Assembly (NCBI GenBank): GCA_017396945.1
Contig: JAFQKI010000011.1
Span: 62,001-126,000 of the forward strand
Source of the DNA: Muribaculaceae bacterium
Lineage (GTDB): Bacteria; Bacteroidota; Bacteroidia; Bacteroidales; Muribaculaceae
Length of the DNA stretch: 64,000 nt
Direction: 5' to 3'
The stretch's first letter is position 1, and each line of letters opens with the position of its first letter. Below are positions 54,491 to 63,996 of this stretch, piece by piece. Position numbers and translations under genes: made by a program. A model generated the notes under the pieces. It did not search any database. It was not told the DNA's origin and worked only from the letters and a program-made list of their open reading frames with translations.

Positions 54491-55834
54491 ATGGAATTAA
54501 CCTCGCTAACAGCAATTTCGCCCGTCGATGGTCGCTATCGCGGCAAGTGTGAAAATCTTGATGAGTATTTCTCAGAGTATGCTCTGATACGCTATCGTGT
54601 GCGTGTAGAAGTTGAATACTTCATCGCATTGTGTGAATTGCCGTTACCACAACTGAGTGAGGTACCGGCATCGGTATTTGTCGATCTTCGCGACATTTAC
54701 CAAAATTTCTCTGTAGCAGATGCCGGACGCATCAAAGAGATTGAGAGTATAACGAATCACGACGTAAAAGCGGTTGAGTATTTCTTGAAAGAGAAATTTG
54801 ACGACCTAAATCTCGCCAAGTATAAAGAGTTCATTCACTTTGGATTGACTTCACAAGATATCAACAACACTTCTGTACCCTTGTCGTTAAAAGAAGCTAT
54901 CGAAGATGTATATCGTCCATTGGTCGTGGAGCTAATCGACCATCTCGAAATGCGTGCGAAAGAGTGGGAAGAACTCCCCATGCTTGCCAAAACACATGGT
55001 CAACCGGCATCTCCAACTCGTCTTGGCAAAGAGATTATGGTGTTTGCCTATCGTTTACGCCAACAATTGGCACTGCTTGATGCAGTTGCCATCAGTGGTA
55101 AATTTGGCGGTGCAACAGGAAACTTTAACGCACACCTTACCGCATATCCCGACATCGATTGGCGTGAATTTGCCGCAGATTTCCTCAACAATCACCTAGG
55201 AATACAACGCGAGGAATACACCACACAAATCTCTAACTACGACAACCTCGCAGCAATGTTTGACGCCATGAGTCGCATCAACACAATCATTCTTGACCTT
55301 GACCGCGACATGTGGCAATATATCTCAATGGAATACTTTAAGCAAAAAATCAAAGCCGGAGAGGTTGGTTCATCGGCAATGCCTCATAAAGTAAACCCCA
55401 TTGACTTTGAGAATTCAGAAGGCAATCTCGGCATCGCGAACGCTATATTCGGACACCTATCTTTAAAACTCCCCATCTCTCGTTTGCAACGTGACTTAAC
55501 CGACTCTACCGTGTTACGCAACATAGGAGTACCCTTGGCACATGTCGTTATCGCAATCCAAAGCACCCTCAAAGGCATGAACAAATTATTGCTTAACGAA
55601 GACGCCATCAATGCCGATCTTGACTCAATGTGGAACGTGGTAGCTGAAGGTATTCAAACAATCCTTCGTCGTGAAGGCTATCCAAAACCCTACGAAACAT
55701 TGAAAGAACTCACTCGCGTGAACTCAACCGTTACCGCCGAAAGTATCGCCGAATTTATCGACACACTCAACGTGAGCGACGATGTTAAAGCAGAGCTGAA
55801 ACGTCTTTCCCCACACAGCTACACCGGATATTAA
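54491..55834 (+). CDS. purB: Adenylosuccinate lyase
   Basis: Purine synthesis enzyme that removes fumarate from SAICAR and adenylosuccinate. 447 residues, fumarase/aspartase superfamily. Visible: SPVDGRYRGK at 10-19, ITNHDVKAVEYFLKE near 86, HFGLTSQDINNTS near 117, KTHGQPASPTRLGKE near 165, and the superfamily signature GEVGSSAMPHKVNPIDFENSEGN (split here) near 290, which carries the catalytic serine. Confidence 0.97.
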   Translation: MELTSLTAISPVDGRYRGKCENLDEYFSEYALIRYRVRVEVEYFIALCELPLPQLSEVPASVFVDLRDIYQNFSVADAGRIKEIESITNHDVKAVEYFLKEKFDDLNLAKYKEFIHFGLTSQDINNTSVPLSLKEAIEDVYRPLVVELIDHLEMRAKEWEELPMLAKTHGQPASPTRLGKEIMVFAYRLRQQLALLDAVAISGKFGGATGNFNAHLTAYPDIDWREFAADFLNNHLGIQREEYTTQISNYDNLAAMFDAMSRINTIILDLDRDMWQYISMEYFKQKIKAGEVGSSAMPHKVNPIDFENSEGNLGIANAIFGHLSLKLPISRLQRDLTDSTVLRNIGVPLAHVVIAIQSTLKGMNKLLLNEDAINADLDSMWNVVAEGIQTILRREGYPKPYETLKELTRVNSTVTAESIAEFIDTLNVSDDVKAELKRLSPHSYTGY

Positions 55835-55864
55835 CAAACTGTATAAGCAGACACATTCAAAAAT

Positions 55865-56830
55865 ATGGATATTTCCGTAATAGTCCCTCTATATAACGAG
55901 GCCGAGTCACTGCCCGAGCTTGAAGCGTGGATTGCCCGAGTAATGAAAGAGAATAAATTCAGCTATGAAGTATTATTCATCAACGACGGCAGTACTGACG
56001 AATCTTGGGAGGTAATAAAAAAACTCAGCGAAAAGAACCCTTGTGTAAAGGGGGTATGTTTCCGTCGCAACTATGGCAAATCTCCGGCACTCAACACCGG
56101 TTTCAGCCACGCCAAAGGTGATGTAGTAATAACAATGGATGCCGACCTCCAAGATAGTCCCGATGAAATTCCGGAACTTTATCGCATGATAACCGAGGAT
56201 AAATATGACTTGGTGTCGGGTTGGAAACAGAAACGCTATGACCCATTGTCAAAAACCATTCCCACAAAGTTATTTAATGCTACAGCTCGCAAAGTGAGCG
56301 GCATTAAAAATCTTCATGACTTCAACTGCGGCTTAAAAGCCTACAGAAACAAAGTGGTAAAATGTATTGAAGTGTATGGCGACATGCACCGATATATTCC
56401 ATATCTTGCAAAAAATGCCGGATTTAACCACATAGGCGAGAAAGTTGTACAACATCAAGCACGCAAATATGGCAAAACCAAATTTGGTCTCGACCGCTTT
56501 GTTAACGGATATCTCGACTTGATGACATTGTGGTTCACCAACAAATTTGGCGGAAAACCTATGCACTTCTTCGGATTACTTGGCAGCTTAATGTTTATCA
56601 TAGGACTTATCGCAGTGATGATTGTTGGAGGTATGAAGCTCTACAACATGTATAGCGGGCATGATTACATTTTAGTCACCGATTCTCCCTATTTCTACCT
56701 ATCGCTTGTAATGATGTTACTTGGCACACAATTATTCCTTGCCGGTTTCATTGGCGAACTAATAGCGAGAAACTCTCATCGCCGCAATGACTATGAAATA
56801 GAAGAAGAACTTAATGTCGATAATGAATAG
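55865..56830 (+). CDS. Family 2 glycosyltransferase, undecaprenyl-phosphate sugar synthase type
   Basis: A 321-residue GT2 enzyme of the dolichol-phosphate-mannose-synthase/ArnC/GtrB group. The GT-A domain has ISVIVPLYNEAESLP, FINDGSTDES near 38, and the metal-binding DADLQDSPDEI near 92. Two C-terminal helices (about 235-260 and 280-303) anchor it in the inner membrane. It likely makes a lipid-phosphate-linked sugar for envelope modification. It overlaps the next gene by 17 bases (8 if a second ATG at 56823 is used). Confidence 0.9.
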   Translation: MDISVIVPLYNEAESLPELEAWIARVMKENKFSYEVLFINDGSTDESWEVIKKLSEKNPCVKGVCFRRNYGKSPALNTGFSHAKGDVVITMDADLQDSPDEIPELYRMITEDKYDLVSGWKQKRYDPLSKTIPTKLFNATARKVSGIKNLHDFNCGLKAYRNKVVKCIEVYGDMHRYIPYLAKNAGFNHIGEKVVQHQARKYGKTKFGLDRFVNGYLDLMTLWFTNKFGGKPMHFFGLLGSLMFIIGLIAVMIVGGMKLYNMYSGHDYILVTDSPYFYLSLVMMLLGTQLFLAGFIGELIARNSHRRNDYEIEEELNVDNE

Positions 56831-57350
56831 CCACGAATTTAAACAATTAGCTACCAACCGATATTCATGTCGTTCATATAGCGACCAACCCGTAACCCGA
56901 GAACTCCTTATTGAAGTAATCGAAGCGGCACATCTCGCCCCATCGGCTTGCAACAAACAACCATGGCTGTTTATAATCCCCAACAACGACCAAGAACGTC
57001 AGGCTGTAGTCGAATGCTATAACCGCGAATGGATAAAGACAGCCCCGGAGTTTATCATTGCCTGCGGTAGCAATAACGAGGCATGGCATCGTGCGTCAGA
57101 TGGCAAAGACCACACAGACGTAGATGTATCAATCGCGATTGAACATATTTGCCTTGCCGCAACAGCCGCCGGATTGGGAACTTGTTGGGTGTGCAACTTT
57201 GATGTCAAGCTATTGCGCACTCGATTTAACATTCCAGACGAACTCACCCCGATAGCGATTATTCCAATTGGTTATCCGTCAGAGGGAAACAACATTATAA
57301 GCAAAAAACGCAAACCGATTAGCGAAATAATAAAATGGGGAAAATTTTAA
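56814..57350 (+). CDS. Nitroreductase-family flavoprotein
   Basis: A 178-residue FMN-dependent oxidoreductase. N-terminal FMN-phosphate motif NRYSCRSYSDQPVTREL (about 13-29), APSACNKQPW near 43, the dimer and FMN contacts around IAIEHICLAATAAGLGTCWV near 106, and IPIGYPSE near 156. The substrate is unknown. The next gene overlaps its end by 16 bases, so the GT2-nitroreductase-lipoprotein run is translationally coupled. Confidence 0.93.
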   Translation: MSIMNSHEFKQLATNRYSCRSYSDQPVTRELLIEVIEAAHLAPSACNKQPWLFIIPNNDQERQAVVECYNREWIKTAPEFIIACGSNNEAWHRASDGKDHTDVDVSIAIEHICLAATAAGLGTCWVCNFDVKLLRTRFNIPDELTPIAIIPIGYPSEGNNIISKKRKPISEIIKWGKF

Positions 57351-57844
57351 TCGACACACTAATCGCTTCAATTTTCTGTATCGCAACACTGACAAGTTGT
57401 AGCACCGATGGTTGCACAGAGAACCAAAGCAGCATTCCACTCGCCGGATTTTACTCAAGTGAAAATGGCACACAAATTTCACTTGACTCACTAAACATAG
57501 GCGGAGTGGATGCGCCTAACGACGCATTGCTACTTGAGTCAGGGACAAGCGCATATCAAGTGTATCTACCTTTGCGTTCAACAAAAAACAATACCTCCTT
57601 TTATATCAACTATGCATATAAAGGGCTTAACAATGTCGCATTAAACGACACGATAGAATTGGGATACTCGTCAAAACCATACTTTGTATCGGAGGAGTGT
57701 GGTGCGATGTATCGCTACCGGATAACATCTATGAAACATACTTGTCACCTTATTGACTCAGTAGTGTTGATAGATTCAATGATAACCAACGTTGATGCAG
57801 AGCGTATCCGCATTTACTTCAAAACCGCATCGCCTGAGCAATAA
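57335..57844 (+). CDS. DUF6452-like lipoprotein
   Basis: A 169-residue lipoprotein (signal ending LTSC, Cys22) with further cysteines (C27 and the C of EECGAMYRYR) and beta-rich sequence. It resembles the small proteins annotated DUF6452 in Bacteroidales, which I recall next to DUF6048 proteins as seen here. Function unknown; likely periplasmic or outer-membrane inner leaflet. It shares a base overlap with the next start. Confidence 0.7.
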   Translation: MGKILIDTLIASIFCIATLTSCSTDGCTENQSSIPLAGFYSSENGTQISLDSLNIGGVDAPNDALLLESGTSAYQVYLPLRSTKNNTSFYINYAYKGLNNVALNDTIELGYSSKPYFVSEECGAMYRYRITSMKHTCHLIDSVVLIDSMITNVDAERIRIYFKTASPEQ

Positions 57845-58812
57845 TGAACCGGTTATTAATCATATTAATCAGTTTTATATCTCTATCGGCAGCAATGTCG
57901 ATGGCTCAACGACGTGTGACTCCGGTCAATAACGAGGCAACAGCGACACAGCCACGAAATGACTTCAGAAACGACACAGCCCGCATTAACGCTCAACGTC
58001 GTGCGTCGCTTGTCGAAACTGTTGATGCTGATGGTCGCACAATACTTATTGACACAATTACCGGCAAAGAATGGGTTGACACAACCGCAATAAAAGAAAA
58101 GAAACCGGAATTTACCTACCCTTTGTTGCATGAGGTGACTTTGGGATTAAACATTTGGGATCTAGCCATGAGATTACTGGGGCAAGACTATGGGATTGCC
58201 GAAGTGTGGGGCGAACTAAGCCTACACAACCGATTTAAACCAATTTTGGAAATAGGTCTGGGCTCAGCCAATTACACTCCCGAAGATGGCAATTATACCT
58301 ATAAAAGCAAATTGTCTCCATACTTCCGCATAGGAATGAATTACAACTTTATGTTTAAATCATCACCTGAATACTCATTTTATGGTGGTGTACGCTATGG
58401 ATTGTCTCCCTCCTTCAGCTATGAAGTAACTGATATCGTGCCAAGCTCAGACTATTGGGGAGAATCCGAACCTTATAATTTGCCGTCTCAAACTGCGACC
58501 ATAGGTTATTTTGAAATTGCGCTCGGCTTGAAAGTGCAGATTTACAAAGCTTTTTCACTTGGATGGTCGGTTAAATACCACTCGATTTTGCATGAAACAA
58601 GCAATACATACGGTGAACCATGGTATATCCCCGGCTATGGCTCCCGCAACTCTTCTATATCGGCAAGTTTCTCTCTAATGTACACCATTCCATTAAAGAA
58701 AAATGTTATACCGATAGTTCCCGACATTGATACCGAAGATGTCATAATCGACGAAACCATCGAAATTGACACTTCGGAACATTCAAACGACTCTACCTCA
58801 ACACAACAATAA
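57844..58812 (+). CDS. DUF6048-like outer membrane protein
   Basis: A 322-residue exported protein (signal ending MSMAQ). Residues about 100-285 contain amphipathic beta strands such as FKPILEIGLGSANYTPED and YFRIGMNYNFMFKSS, suggesting a beta-barrel of about 8-10 strands. The C-terminal tail is acidic (DIDTEDVIIDETIEID). It resembles the DUF6048 family, commonly paired with DUF6452. It follows with a one-base overlap, so the two act together; role unknown. Confidence 0.72.
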   Translation: MNRLLIILISFISLSAAMSMAQRRVTPVNNEATATQPRNDFRNDTARINAQRRASLVETVDADGRTILIDTITGKEWVDTTAIKEKKPEFTYPLLHEVTLGLNIWDLAMRLLGQDYGIAEVWGELSLHNRFKPILEIGLGSANYTPEDGNYTYKSKLSPYFRIGMNYNFMFKSSPEYSFYGGVRYGLSPSFSYEVTDIVPSSDYWGESEPYNLPSQTATIGYFEIALGLKVQIYKAFSLGWSVKYHSILHETSNTYGEPWYIPGYGSRNSSISASFSLMYTIPLKKNVIPIVPDIDTEDVIIDETIEIDTSEHSNDSTSTQQ

Positions 58813-58813
58813 C

Positions 58814-59554
58814 ATGAATACTCCTACAATCATAATAGTAGGCGCATCATCGGGACTTGGACAACGATTGACCGATGATTTTGCCAGCCAAGGTTGGCGC
58901 GTTGGCGTTGCCGCTCGCCGCGAAGAAGAGTTGCGCAAATTAAAAGATCGCTACCCTGCCCAAGTTGAATACCGACGTATCGACGTAACCGATGCCAATG
59001 CCGCAAATCAGCTTTACGAGTTAATCAACACAATGGGAGGAATGGACGTTATGTTTCTCGCATCAGGCATCGGAAAGCAAAACACCACTCTTGACATTGA
59101 CGTTGAGGTAAAAACCGTAGAGACCAATGCGGTGGGCTTTACCCGCATAGTAGATGCCGCTTATCGCTATTTCAGAGAAAACCCGTCTCGCCAACCGGGA
59201 CAAATCGCGGTGATTTCATCGGTTGCTGGCACAAAAGGGATGGGAGCGGCGGCAAGTTATAGCGCAACCAAGAGATTTCAATACACCTATATTACCGCAT
59301 TGGAGCAACTCGCCGGCATTGAAAAAGTGAAAATCGATTTTACCGATATCCGTCCCGGATTTATTCGCACGCCATTACTAAGTGACGACGGCAAGTATCC
59401 AATGATTATGACCATCGATTATGCCGCACCACGCATCATGCGCGCCATTTTAAAACGCAAGCGGATTGCATATATCGATTGGCGTTGGCACATCGCTGTC
59501 GCACTTTGGCGACTCATACCACGTTTTATCTGGAAGCGTCTTCCGATATACTAA
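58814..59554 (+). CDS. Short-chain dehydrogenase/reductase
   Basis: A 246-residue classical SDR from the ATG at 58814 (an upstream in-frame start lies inside the previous gene). Cofactor motif VGASSGLGQ near 8, RRID VTD region near 53, catalytic Ser in ISSVAG near 137, and YSATK near 152 with Tyr and Lys. The C-terminus is basic and hydrophobic (WRLIPRFIWKRLPIY), possibly membrane-associated. NAD(P)-dependent reduction of an unknown substrate. Confidence 0.92.
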   Translation: MNTPTIIIVGASSGLGQRLTDDFASQGWRVGVAARREEELRKLKDRYPAQVEYRRIDVTDANAANQLYELINTMGGMDVMFLASGIGKQNTTLDIDVEVKTVETNAVGFTRIVDAAYRYFRENPSRQPGQIAVISSVAGTKGMGAAASYSATKRFQYTYITALEQLAGIEKVKIDFTDIRPGFIRTPLLSDDGKYPMIMTIDYAAPRIMRAILKRKRIAYIDWRWHIAVALWRLIPRFIWKRLPIY

Positions 59555-59623
59555 AATGCCTATAACAATACTCAATCGCCAATGCCGAGGTGTAATATGG
59601 CGCAACTAAAATAATGTCGGGTA

Positions 59624-62278
59624 TTAATACCATGTAACACCATTGGATGCAGAAGAGCGTTTCTTGTACTTGAGGTCTGAAAGCATTGAGGATTTAACCG
59701 ATATATGGAAATTGTAAGACTTATATGGTCCTACCGGCACGAAGCTTGCACGCATAGTAAAACAGTGTAAATCACGCGAGATATTACAGTTCATATATGC
59801 GAGTTTACCTGTATCAAAGTTGTAACTTGCCGTAAAATTGAAACTCCAATTTTTTGTAGGGCGAATGTTACCCGACAGACTAAGGTTTTGTGTAATTTTA
59901 CTATTATACTCCAATTTCTCATAATTAAACGTACCATAGCTGTAGCCTATTGAATAATTAAGCGTGAGACTCCATGGCACAGTCCATTTCATATATCCAT
60001 CGGGATTCAAGGTTATACCGCTATCTTTGTCGTCATGGCTATGCCCACCTCCCGCAGAGTCGTCATCTGAGTCATCGGCTTCAGGCTCGGTTTTAGACTT
60101 TTTACGGCTAAACGTGCTATTATTAAACGTATAGGAGAATGATGTACCCGTACTTGAAAGTCTTCCAATACCTTTGCCTGCTTCCCAACGAGGAATGTTG
60201 ACACGCACCGGATTACCCGCCTCGTTAAGTTGATAGGTATAGACATCCCAGGTTGCCGACAGATTGAGATTAAAGTTCTTAACCAAACGCAACATCAATG
60301 AAGTGTTTATATTACTCCAATTCATCGAGTCGGCGGCGAAATTGTAACTTTGTGAAATTGTGAAATTCTCGATAAGCGATATTTTTTTCTCACCTATGCT
60401 GTCATTTTCAGACTTAACTTTCATCTCAACATTGTTGGCAAGCGAGACAGACACAGAGCCATTTCTACCCTGTCCCGGCACACCAAATAAGCTGTTAGGA
60501 AAATAAGAGTAGGTCTTTGTGTGCATATTCCCCTTGGCATCGGGATACTCATAAGATCCATAATAGCCAAAGAAACTTGAGCCAAAATCGGGAGATCCAC
60601 TGATAGAAACCGTCGGGGTGAAAACATGGCGTATCATTTTCACCTTATCTCCAAGGAATGGCAATGGTTGATAGAAGCCATATATCTTGGTATCCATCGA
60701 CATCGACGCAGAGAAATCCCACACATTGTAGAAGTTGTAGGTTGTGTCACACACTTCGGCCGAAGCATTTGGGTCCCATTGACGACGCACCTTATTGGTG
60801 TACATGCGGTCGGTGATGGTAATCTGTGGTGTGATATTGAGATATTTAAACGCATTAAATGTCGCCGAAATAGGCACCGAGTGTTTCATGCCATTGCGCC
60901 AATCCTTAATAAGACTTTTTTGTAAAAACTCATCTTGCCGAGCAGTCAATGAATTTTGGAATTGCCCCGAATAGGACATGCGTATTTTTTCATACCAACG
61001 CTCATCTCCAACAGCACGCTTACGCTTAAAGGGATATATTTGCGACATAGTGAGAGTAAAGTTGGGGAACGAGACGGTCAATGTAGAGTCTTGAGTGCGT
61101 TGAGCGATATTCATAGTCGCCGACAACGACCATTTTGATTGCGGGAAACGATAAGTCATGTTTACCGTACTACTCTTAGTATTTTCAGTAAAACCACTGC
61201 TATAATAACTATTTACATCATTGCGCAAATAGCCACTTGTGGCGAAATTGACACTTGCCGACAGCGACATATTGGGATTAGCTTTAGCATCCTGGGCATG
61301 AGTCCAAAGGACTTGAAAATTGGTGTGTTTAGAATAGTCGGGAGCACCCTTATCACCATAAATTGATTTTAAGAAACTAATGTCAAAACTACCTGAGAAT
61401 TTATAGCGTTTCACATAATTAGACCGAGCTTTCACTCCCCATGAGCCTTTGGTATAGATTTCACCAGTCAAAGCGAGATCAAAATTATCATTTATGGCAA
61501 AATAATAACCACCGTCGCTCAAATAAAAACCACGTTGATAGTCATCACCAAATGTCGGTACGATTATCCCCGATGAGTATTTCTCGGTAAACGGGAAATA
61601 ACCAAATGGCACAGCAAGAGGTAACGGCAAGCCGGCAAGCACCATGTATGCCGGACCTGTCACCACGTTGGAGTTTGGCTTCACCTTTGCCTTCGTAAGC
61701 TGGAAATAAAAGTGAGGATTGTCGTGCTTATCACAAGTTGTGTAGCGCCCGCCTTGAACAAAATAATCGTCATCTTCATTTTTCTTGGCAATCCCACCGG
61801 TAAGATACCCCTCACCCTGCTGAGTAATAACATCGGTTATATATCCTTTGCGAGTCTTGAAATTATAACTCATTGTACCTGTCTCATAGGTAGTACCGCC
61901 CTCAACAAAAACCGGCGAGCCTATAATTTCGCCTGTAGTATCGGGTCTTCCTACCGCATATACAGTACTACGGTCCATATCCATCTCCACTTGGTCGGCA
62001 TCAAGTGTCAAATCTCCATACTCAACCTTTGCCTTACCATACATATACACCGAGTTTTGCCCAATAAGAACTAATGAGTCTTTAGATGAGAAAATTACAG
62101 GATTGTCAAGGTCAACCTTTTGACGACGAATGCGAGACGTAGGCTTTCTACCAATTTTCACCGTATCGACAGCGGTTGTATCGGTCGGTTGCGCAACGTC
62201 AATGTCGGGCGTTGTCGCACCGGCACTGATAGCACACAAAATAAGTAATATAATTATATCTAAACGAGAACGTCTCAA
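59624..62278 (-). CDS. lptD: LptD-type LPS-assembly outer membrane protein
   Basis: An 884-residue protein of the OstA/LptD family that would place lipopolysaccharide in the outer leaflet. It begins with a signal peptide (cleavage near residue 21) that starts on a TTG codon; an in-frame stop lies directly upstream and no early ATG exists. Residues about 60-200 form the periplasmic OstA/jellyroll region (VKYGDLTLDADQVEMD-like repeats), and the rest is the large barrel, with an inserted acidic His/Asp linker near 745. A clear call, though Bacteroidetes LptD differs from the E. coli form and the assignment is by family resemblance. Confidence 0.87.
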   Translation of the reverse strand: MRRSRLDIIILLILCAISAGATTPDIDVAQPTDTTAVDTVKIGRKPTSRIRRQKVDLDNPVIFSSKDSLVLIGQNSVYMYGKAKVEYGDLTLDADQVEMDMDRSTVYAVGRPDTTGEIIGSPVFVEGGTTYETGTMSYNFKTRKGYITDVITQQGEGYLTGGIAKKNEDDDYFVQGGRYTTCDKHDNPHFYFQLTKAKVKPNSNVVTGPAYMVLAGLPLPLAVPFGYFPFTEKYSSGIIVPTFGDDYQRGFYLSDGGYYFAINDNFDLALTGEIYTKGSWGVKARSNYVKRYKFSGSFDISFLKSIYGDKGAPDYSKHTNFQVLWTHAQDAKANPNMSLSASVNFATSGYLRNDVNSYYSSGFTENTKSSTVNMTYRFPQSKWSLSATMNIAQRTQDSTLTVSFPNFTLTMSQIYPFKRKRAVGDERWYEKIRMSYSGQFQNSLTARQDEFLQKSLIKDWRNGMKHSVPISATFNAFKYLNITPQITITDRMYTNKVRRQWDPNASAEVCDTTYNFYNVWDFSASMSMDTKIYGFYQPLPFLGDKVKMIRHVFTPTVSISGSPDFGSSFFGYYGSYEYPDAKGNMHTKTYSYFPNSLFGVPGQGRNGSVSVSLANNVEMKVKSENDSIGEKKISLIENFTISQSYNFAADSMNWSNINTSLMLRLVKNFNLNLSATWDVYTYQLNEAGNPVRVNIPRWEAGKGIGRLSSTGTSFSYTFNNSTFSRKKSKTEPEADDSDDDSAGGGHSHDDKDSGITLNPDGYMKWTVPWSLTLNYSIGYSYGTFNYEKLEYNSKITQNLSLSGNIRPTKNWSFNFTASYNFDTGKLAYMNCNISRDLHCFTMRASFVPVGPYKSYNFHISVKSSMLSDLKYKKRSSASNGVTWY

Positions 62279-62301
62279 TTAACTTCTTCCTAATTATTGT
62301 G

Positions 62302-62309
62302 CAAAGATA
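62302..62309 (-). promoter_or_regulatory. -7 box of lptD
   Basis: TATCTTTG on the minus strand matches the consensus, 23 bases upstream of the TTG start. The -33 element is poorly matched (CAAA 24 bases away on the plus strand). Confidence 0.5.
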
Positions 62310-62413
62310 CGAAATAAGGTTGTATTCATCACACAAACGCTCCATTTTAACGGCTTATAACGTCTTCCTCTCACCTCACTTCAAATTATTTCCTCAAAAA
62401 AACGTCAAAAAAT

Positions 62414-62444
62414 TTTGCAAAGTAAAAATAAAGCAGTAATTTTG
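62414..62444 (+). promoter_or_regulatory. Promoter of tRNA-Val
   Basis: TTTG (62414-62417) and TAATTTTG (62437-62444), spacer 19 bases, 21 bases before the tRNA. Confidence 0.78.
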
Positions 62445-62465
62445 TATCGTCTTTATGAGACAATC

Positions 62466-62540
62466 GGGCGTTTAGCTCAGCTGGTTCAGAGCATCTGCCT
62501 TACAAGCAGAGGGTCGGCGGTTCGAATCCGTCAACGCCCA
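62466..62540 (+). tRNA. tRNA-Val (anticodon TAC)
   Basis: A 75-base cloverleaf without encoded CCA. The acceptor GGGCGTT (62466-62472) pairs with AACGCCC (62533-62539); D arm GCTC...GAGC; anticodon stem TCTGC/GCAGA with loop CTTACAA and TAC at 62501-62503, reading GTA valine codons; T arm GGCGG-TTCGAAT-CCGTC is normal. Confidence 0.97.
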
Positions 62541-62550
62541 CAAAAAATTC

Positions 62551-62586
62551 AAGACTTCTACAATCATCGGTAGAAGTCTTTTTTAT
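62551..62586 (+). terminator. Terminator after tRNA-Val
   Basis: A perfect 11-bp stem (62551-62561 with 62570-62580, 8-base loop) followed by a T tract, 20 bases before the helicase ATG. Confidence 0.9.
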
Positions 62587-62606
62587 TTATCAATCCTCGC
62601 TCAAAA

Positions 62607-63923
62607 ATGAAGCAATCAATCATAATCGAAAACATACAACGCAAACTCGGCATTCCGGCTCTAAACGAAATGCAACAACAAGTGGCTAAGGTCAATGGAA
62701 ATGAACTAATCATCATCTCCCCCACCGGATCAGGAAAAACAGTTGCGTTCTCAATTCCATTGTTACGCAACCTTATTGAACCAATAGGCAAACCACAAGG
62801 TATAATCATCGCGCCATCACGCGAACTCGTCAGCCAGATCGCCGAGGTCATACGCCCCATTGCAATAGGCTACAAAACCGTGGCATTTTATGGTGGACAC
62901 TCAATGACCGATGAGACCAACTCGCTCTCATCTCCACCCGACATCATCGTTGCGACCCCCGGACGATTGCTCGACCACATAAACCGTGGCAACCTCGACC
63001 TATCGGGAGTGCGCACACTTATATTTGATGAATACGATAAGGCTCTCGACCTGGGATTTCACGATGAGATGAGACGCATTGTGCGCAACATCAAACGTTA
63101 TAGCCTAACAATCCTAACTTCGGCAACCACCCTCTCAGAGCTACCCGACTTTCTGAAATTAAAAAAACCGATAACACTCAACTTCTCGACAAAAAGCGAT
63201 GCGCCAAGAAAGCGCACTCGCATCGCTCGCATTACAAGTCCCGAAAAAGACAAATTAGACACATTACACAAATTACTGCAATCGCTATCAAATGGCAAGC
63301 ATATCATATTTGTAAATCATCGAGAAAGCGCCGAGCGAGTTCATAATCACCTGCGAAAACTGAAATATCCGGTAGGACTATATCATGGTGGGCTTGAACA
63401 AATAGACCGAGAAAAAGCAATTGACCTGCTCAACAACGGAACGACACCATTATTGGTTTCAACCGACCTCGCTTCACGCGGACTCGACATCGAAATGGTG
63501 CAATCGGTAATACACTATCATCTTCCACCTACAGCAGAAAGTTGGACACACCGCAACGGACGCACCGCACGCATTGATGCGACAGGAGAGGTTTATACAA
63601 TCATTGCCGAAGATGAAAACGTTGCCAACTATATAAATTGGGATTTTGACTACACCCCCTCAGAAAAAAACGACAATCCCATAAAATCAGAAACCGCGAC
63701 AATACATTTCAATGCCGGAAAAAAAGAAAAAATCTCACGTGGTGACATCGTCGGTTTTCTCGTCAACAAAGGAGCTCTGGAAAGCCAACAGATTGGAAAA
63801 ATAGTTGTAAAAGACCATTGCGCCCTTGTTGCCATCCCCGCTCAATCACTCAACGAAGTTTTAAATCGCATCACAACAGAAAAGATAAAAAACAAGCGAG
63901 TCAGGATAACAGCAATCAAATAG
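62607..63923 (+). CDS. DEAD-box-type RNA helicase with DbpA-like C-terminal domain
   Basis: A 438-residue ATP-dependent RNA helicase. Motif I SPTGSGKT (38-45), motif Ia APSRELVSQI, motif II as DEYD (near 141) rather than DEAD, motif III TSAT, motif V STDLASRGLDI near 287, and motif VI HRNGRTAR near 312. The C-terminal ~75 residues (from KISRGDIVGFLVNKG) resemble the DbpA RNA-binding RRM, suggesting a role in ribosome assembly. The Asp-Glu-x-Asp site keeps the residues that coordinate magnesium. It lies 26 bases after the tRNA-Val terminator stem, so its promoter must be close or read-through is used. Confidence 0.93.
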   Translation: MKQSIIIENIQRKLGIPALNEMQQQVAKVNGNELIIISPTGSGKTVAFSIPLLRNLIEPIGKPQGIIIAPSRELVSQIAEVIRPIAIGYKTVAFYGGHSMTDETNSLSSPPDIIVATPGRLLDHINRGNLDLSGVRTLIFDEYDKALDLGFHDEMRRIVRNIKRYSLTILTSATTLSELPDFLKLKKPITLNFSTKSDAPRKRTRIARITSPEKDKLDTLHKLLQSLSNGKHIIFVNHRESAERVHNHLRKLKYPVGLYHGGLEQIDREKAIDLLNNGTTPLLVSTDLASRGLDIEMVQSVIHYHLPPTAESWTHRNGRTARIDATGEVYTIIAEDENVANYINWDFDYTPSEKNDNPIKSETATIHFNAGKKEKISRGDIVGFLVNKGALESQQIGKIVVKDHCALVAIPAQSLNEVLNRITTEKIKNKRVRITAIK

Positions 63924-63988
63924 TGATAAATCAATAATGAATTGAAGAAAAAAATCATTAAACTTTCATTCTTATCAAAATAAATCAC

Positions 63989-63996
63989 TAAATTTG
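63989..63996 (+). promoter_or_regulatory. -7 box for a gene beyond the window
   Basis: TAAATTTG near the right edge matches the consensus, suggesting a plus-strand gene starts just outside. No clear -33 element. Confidence 0.4.
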
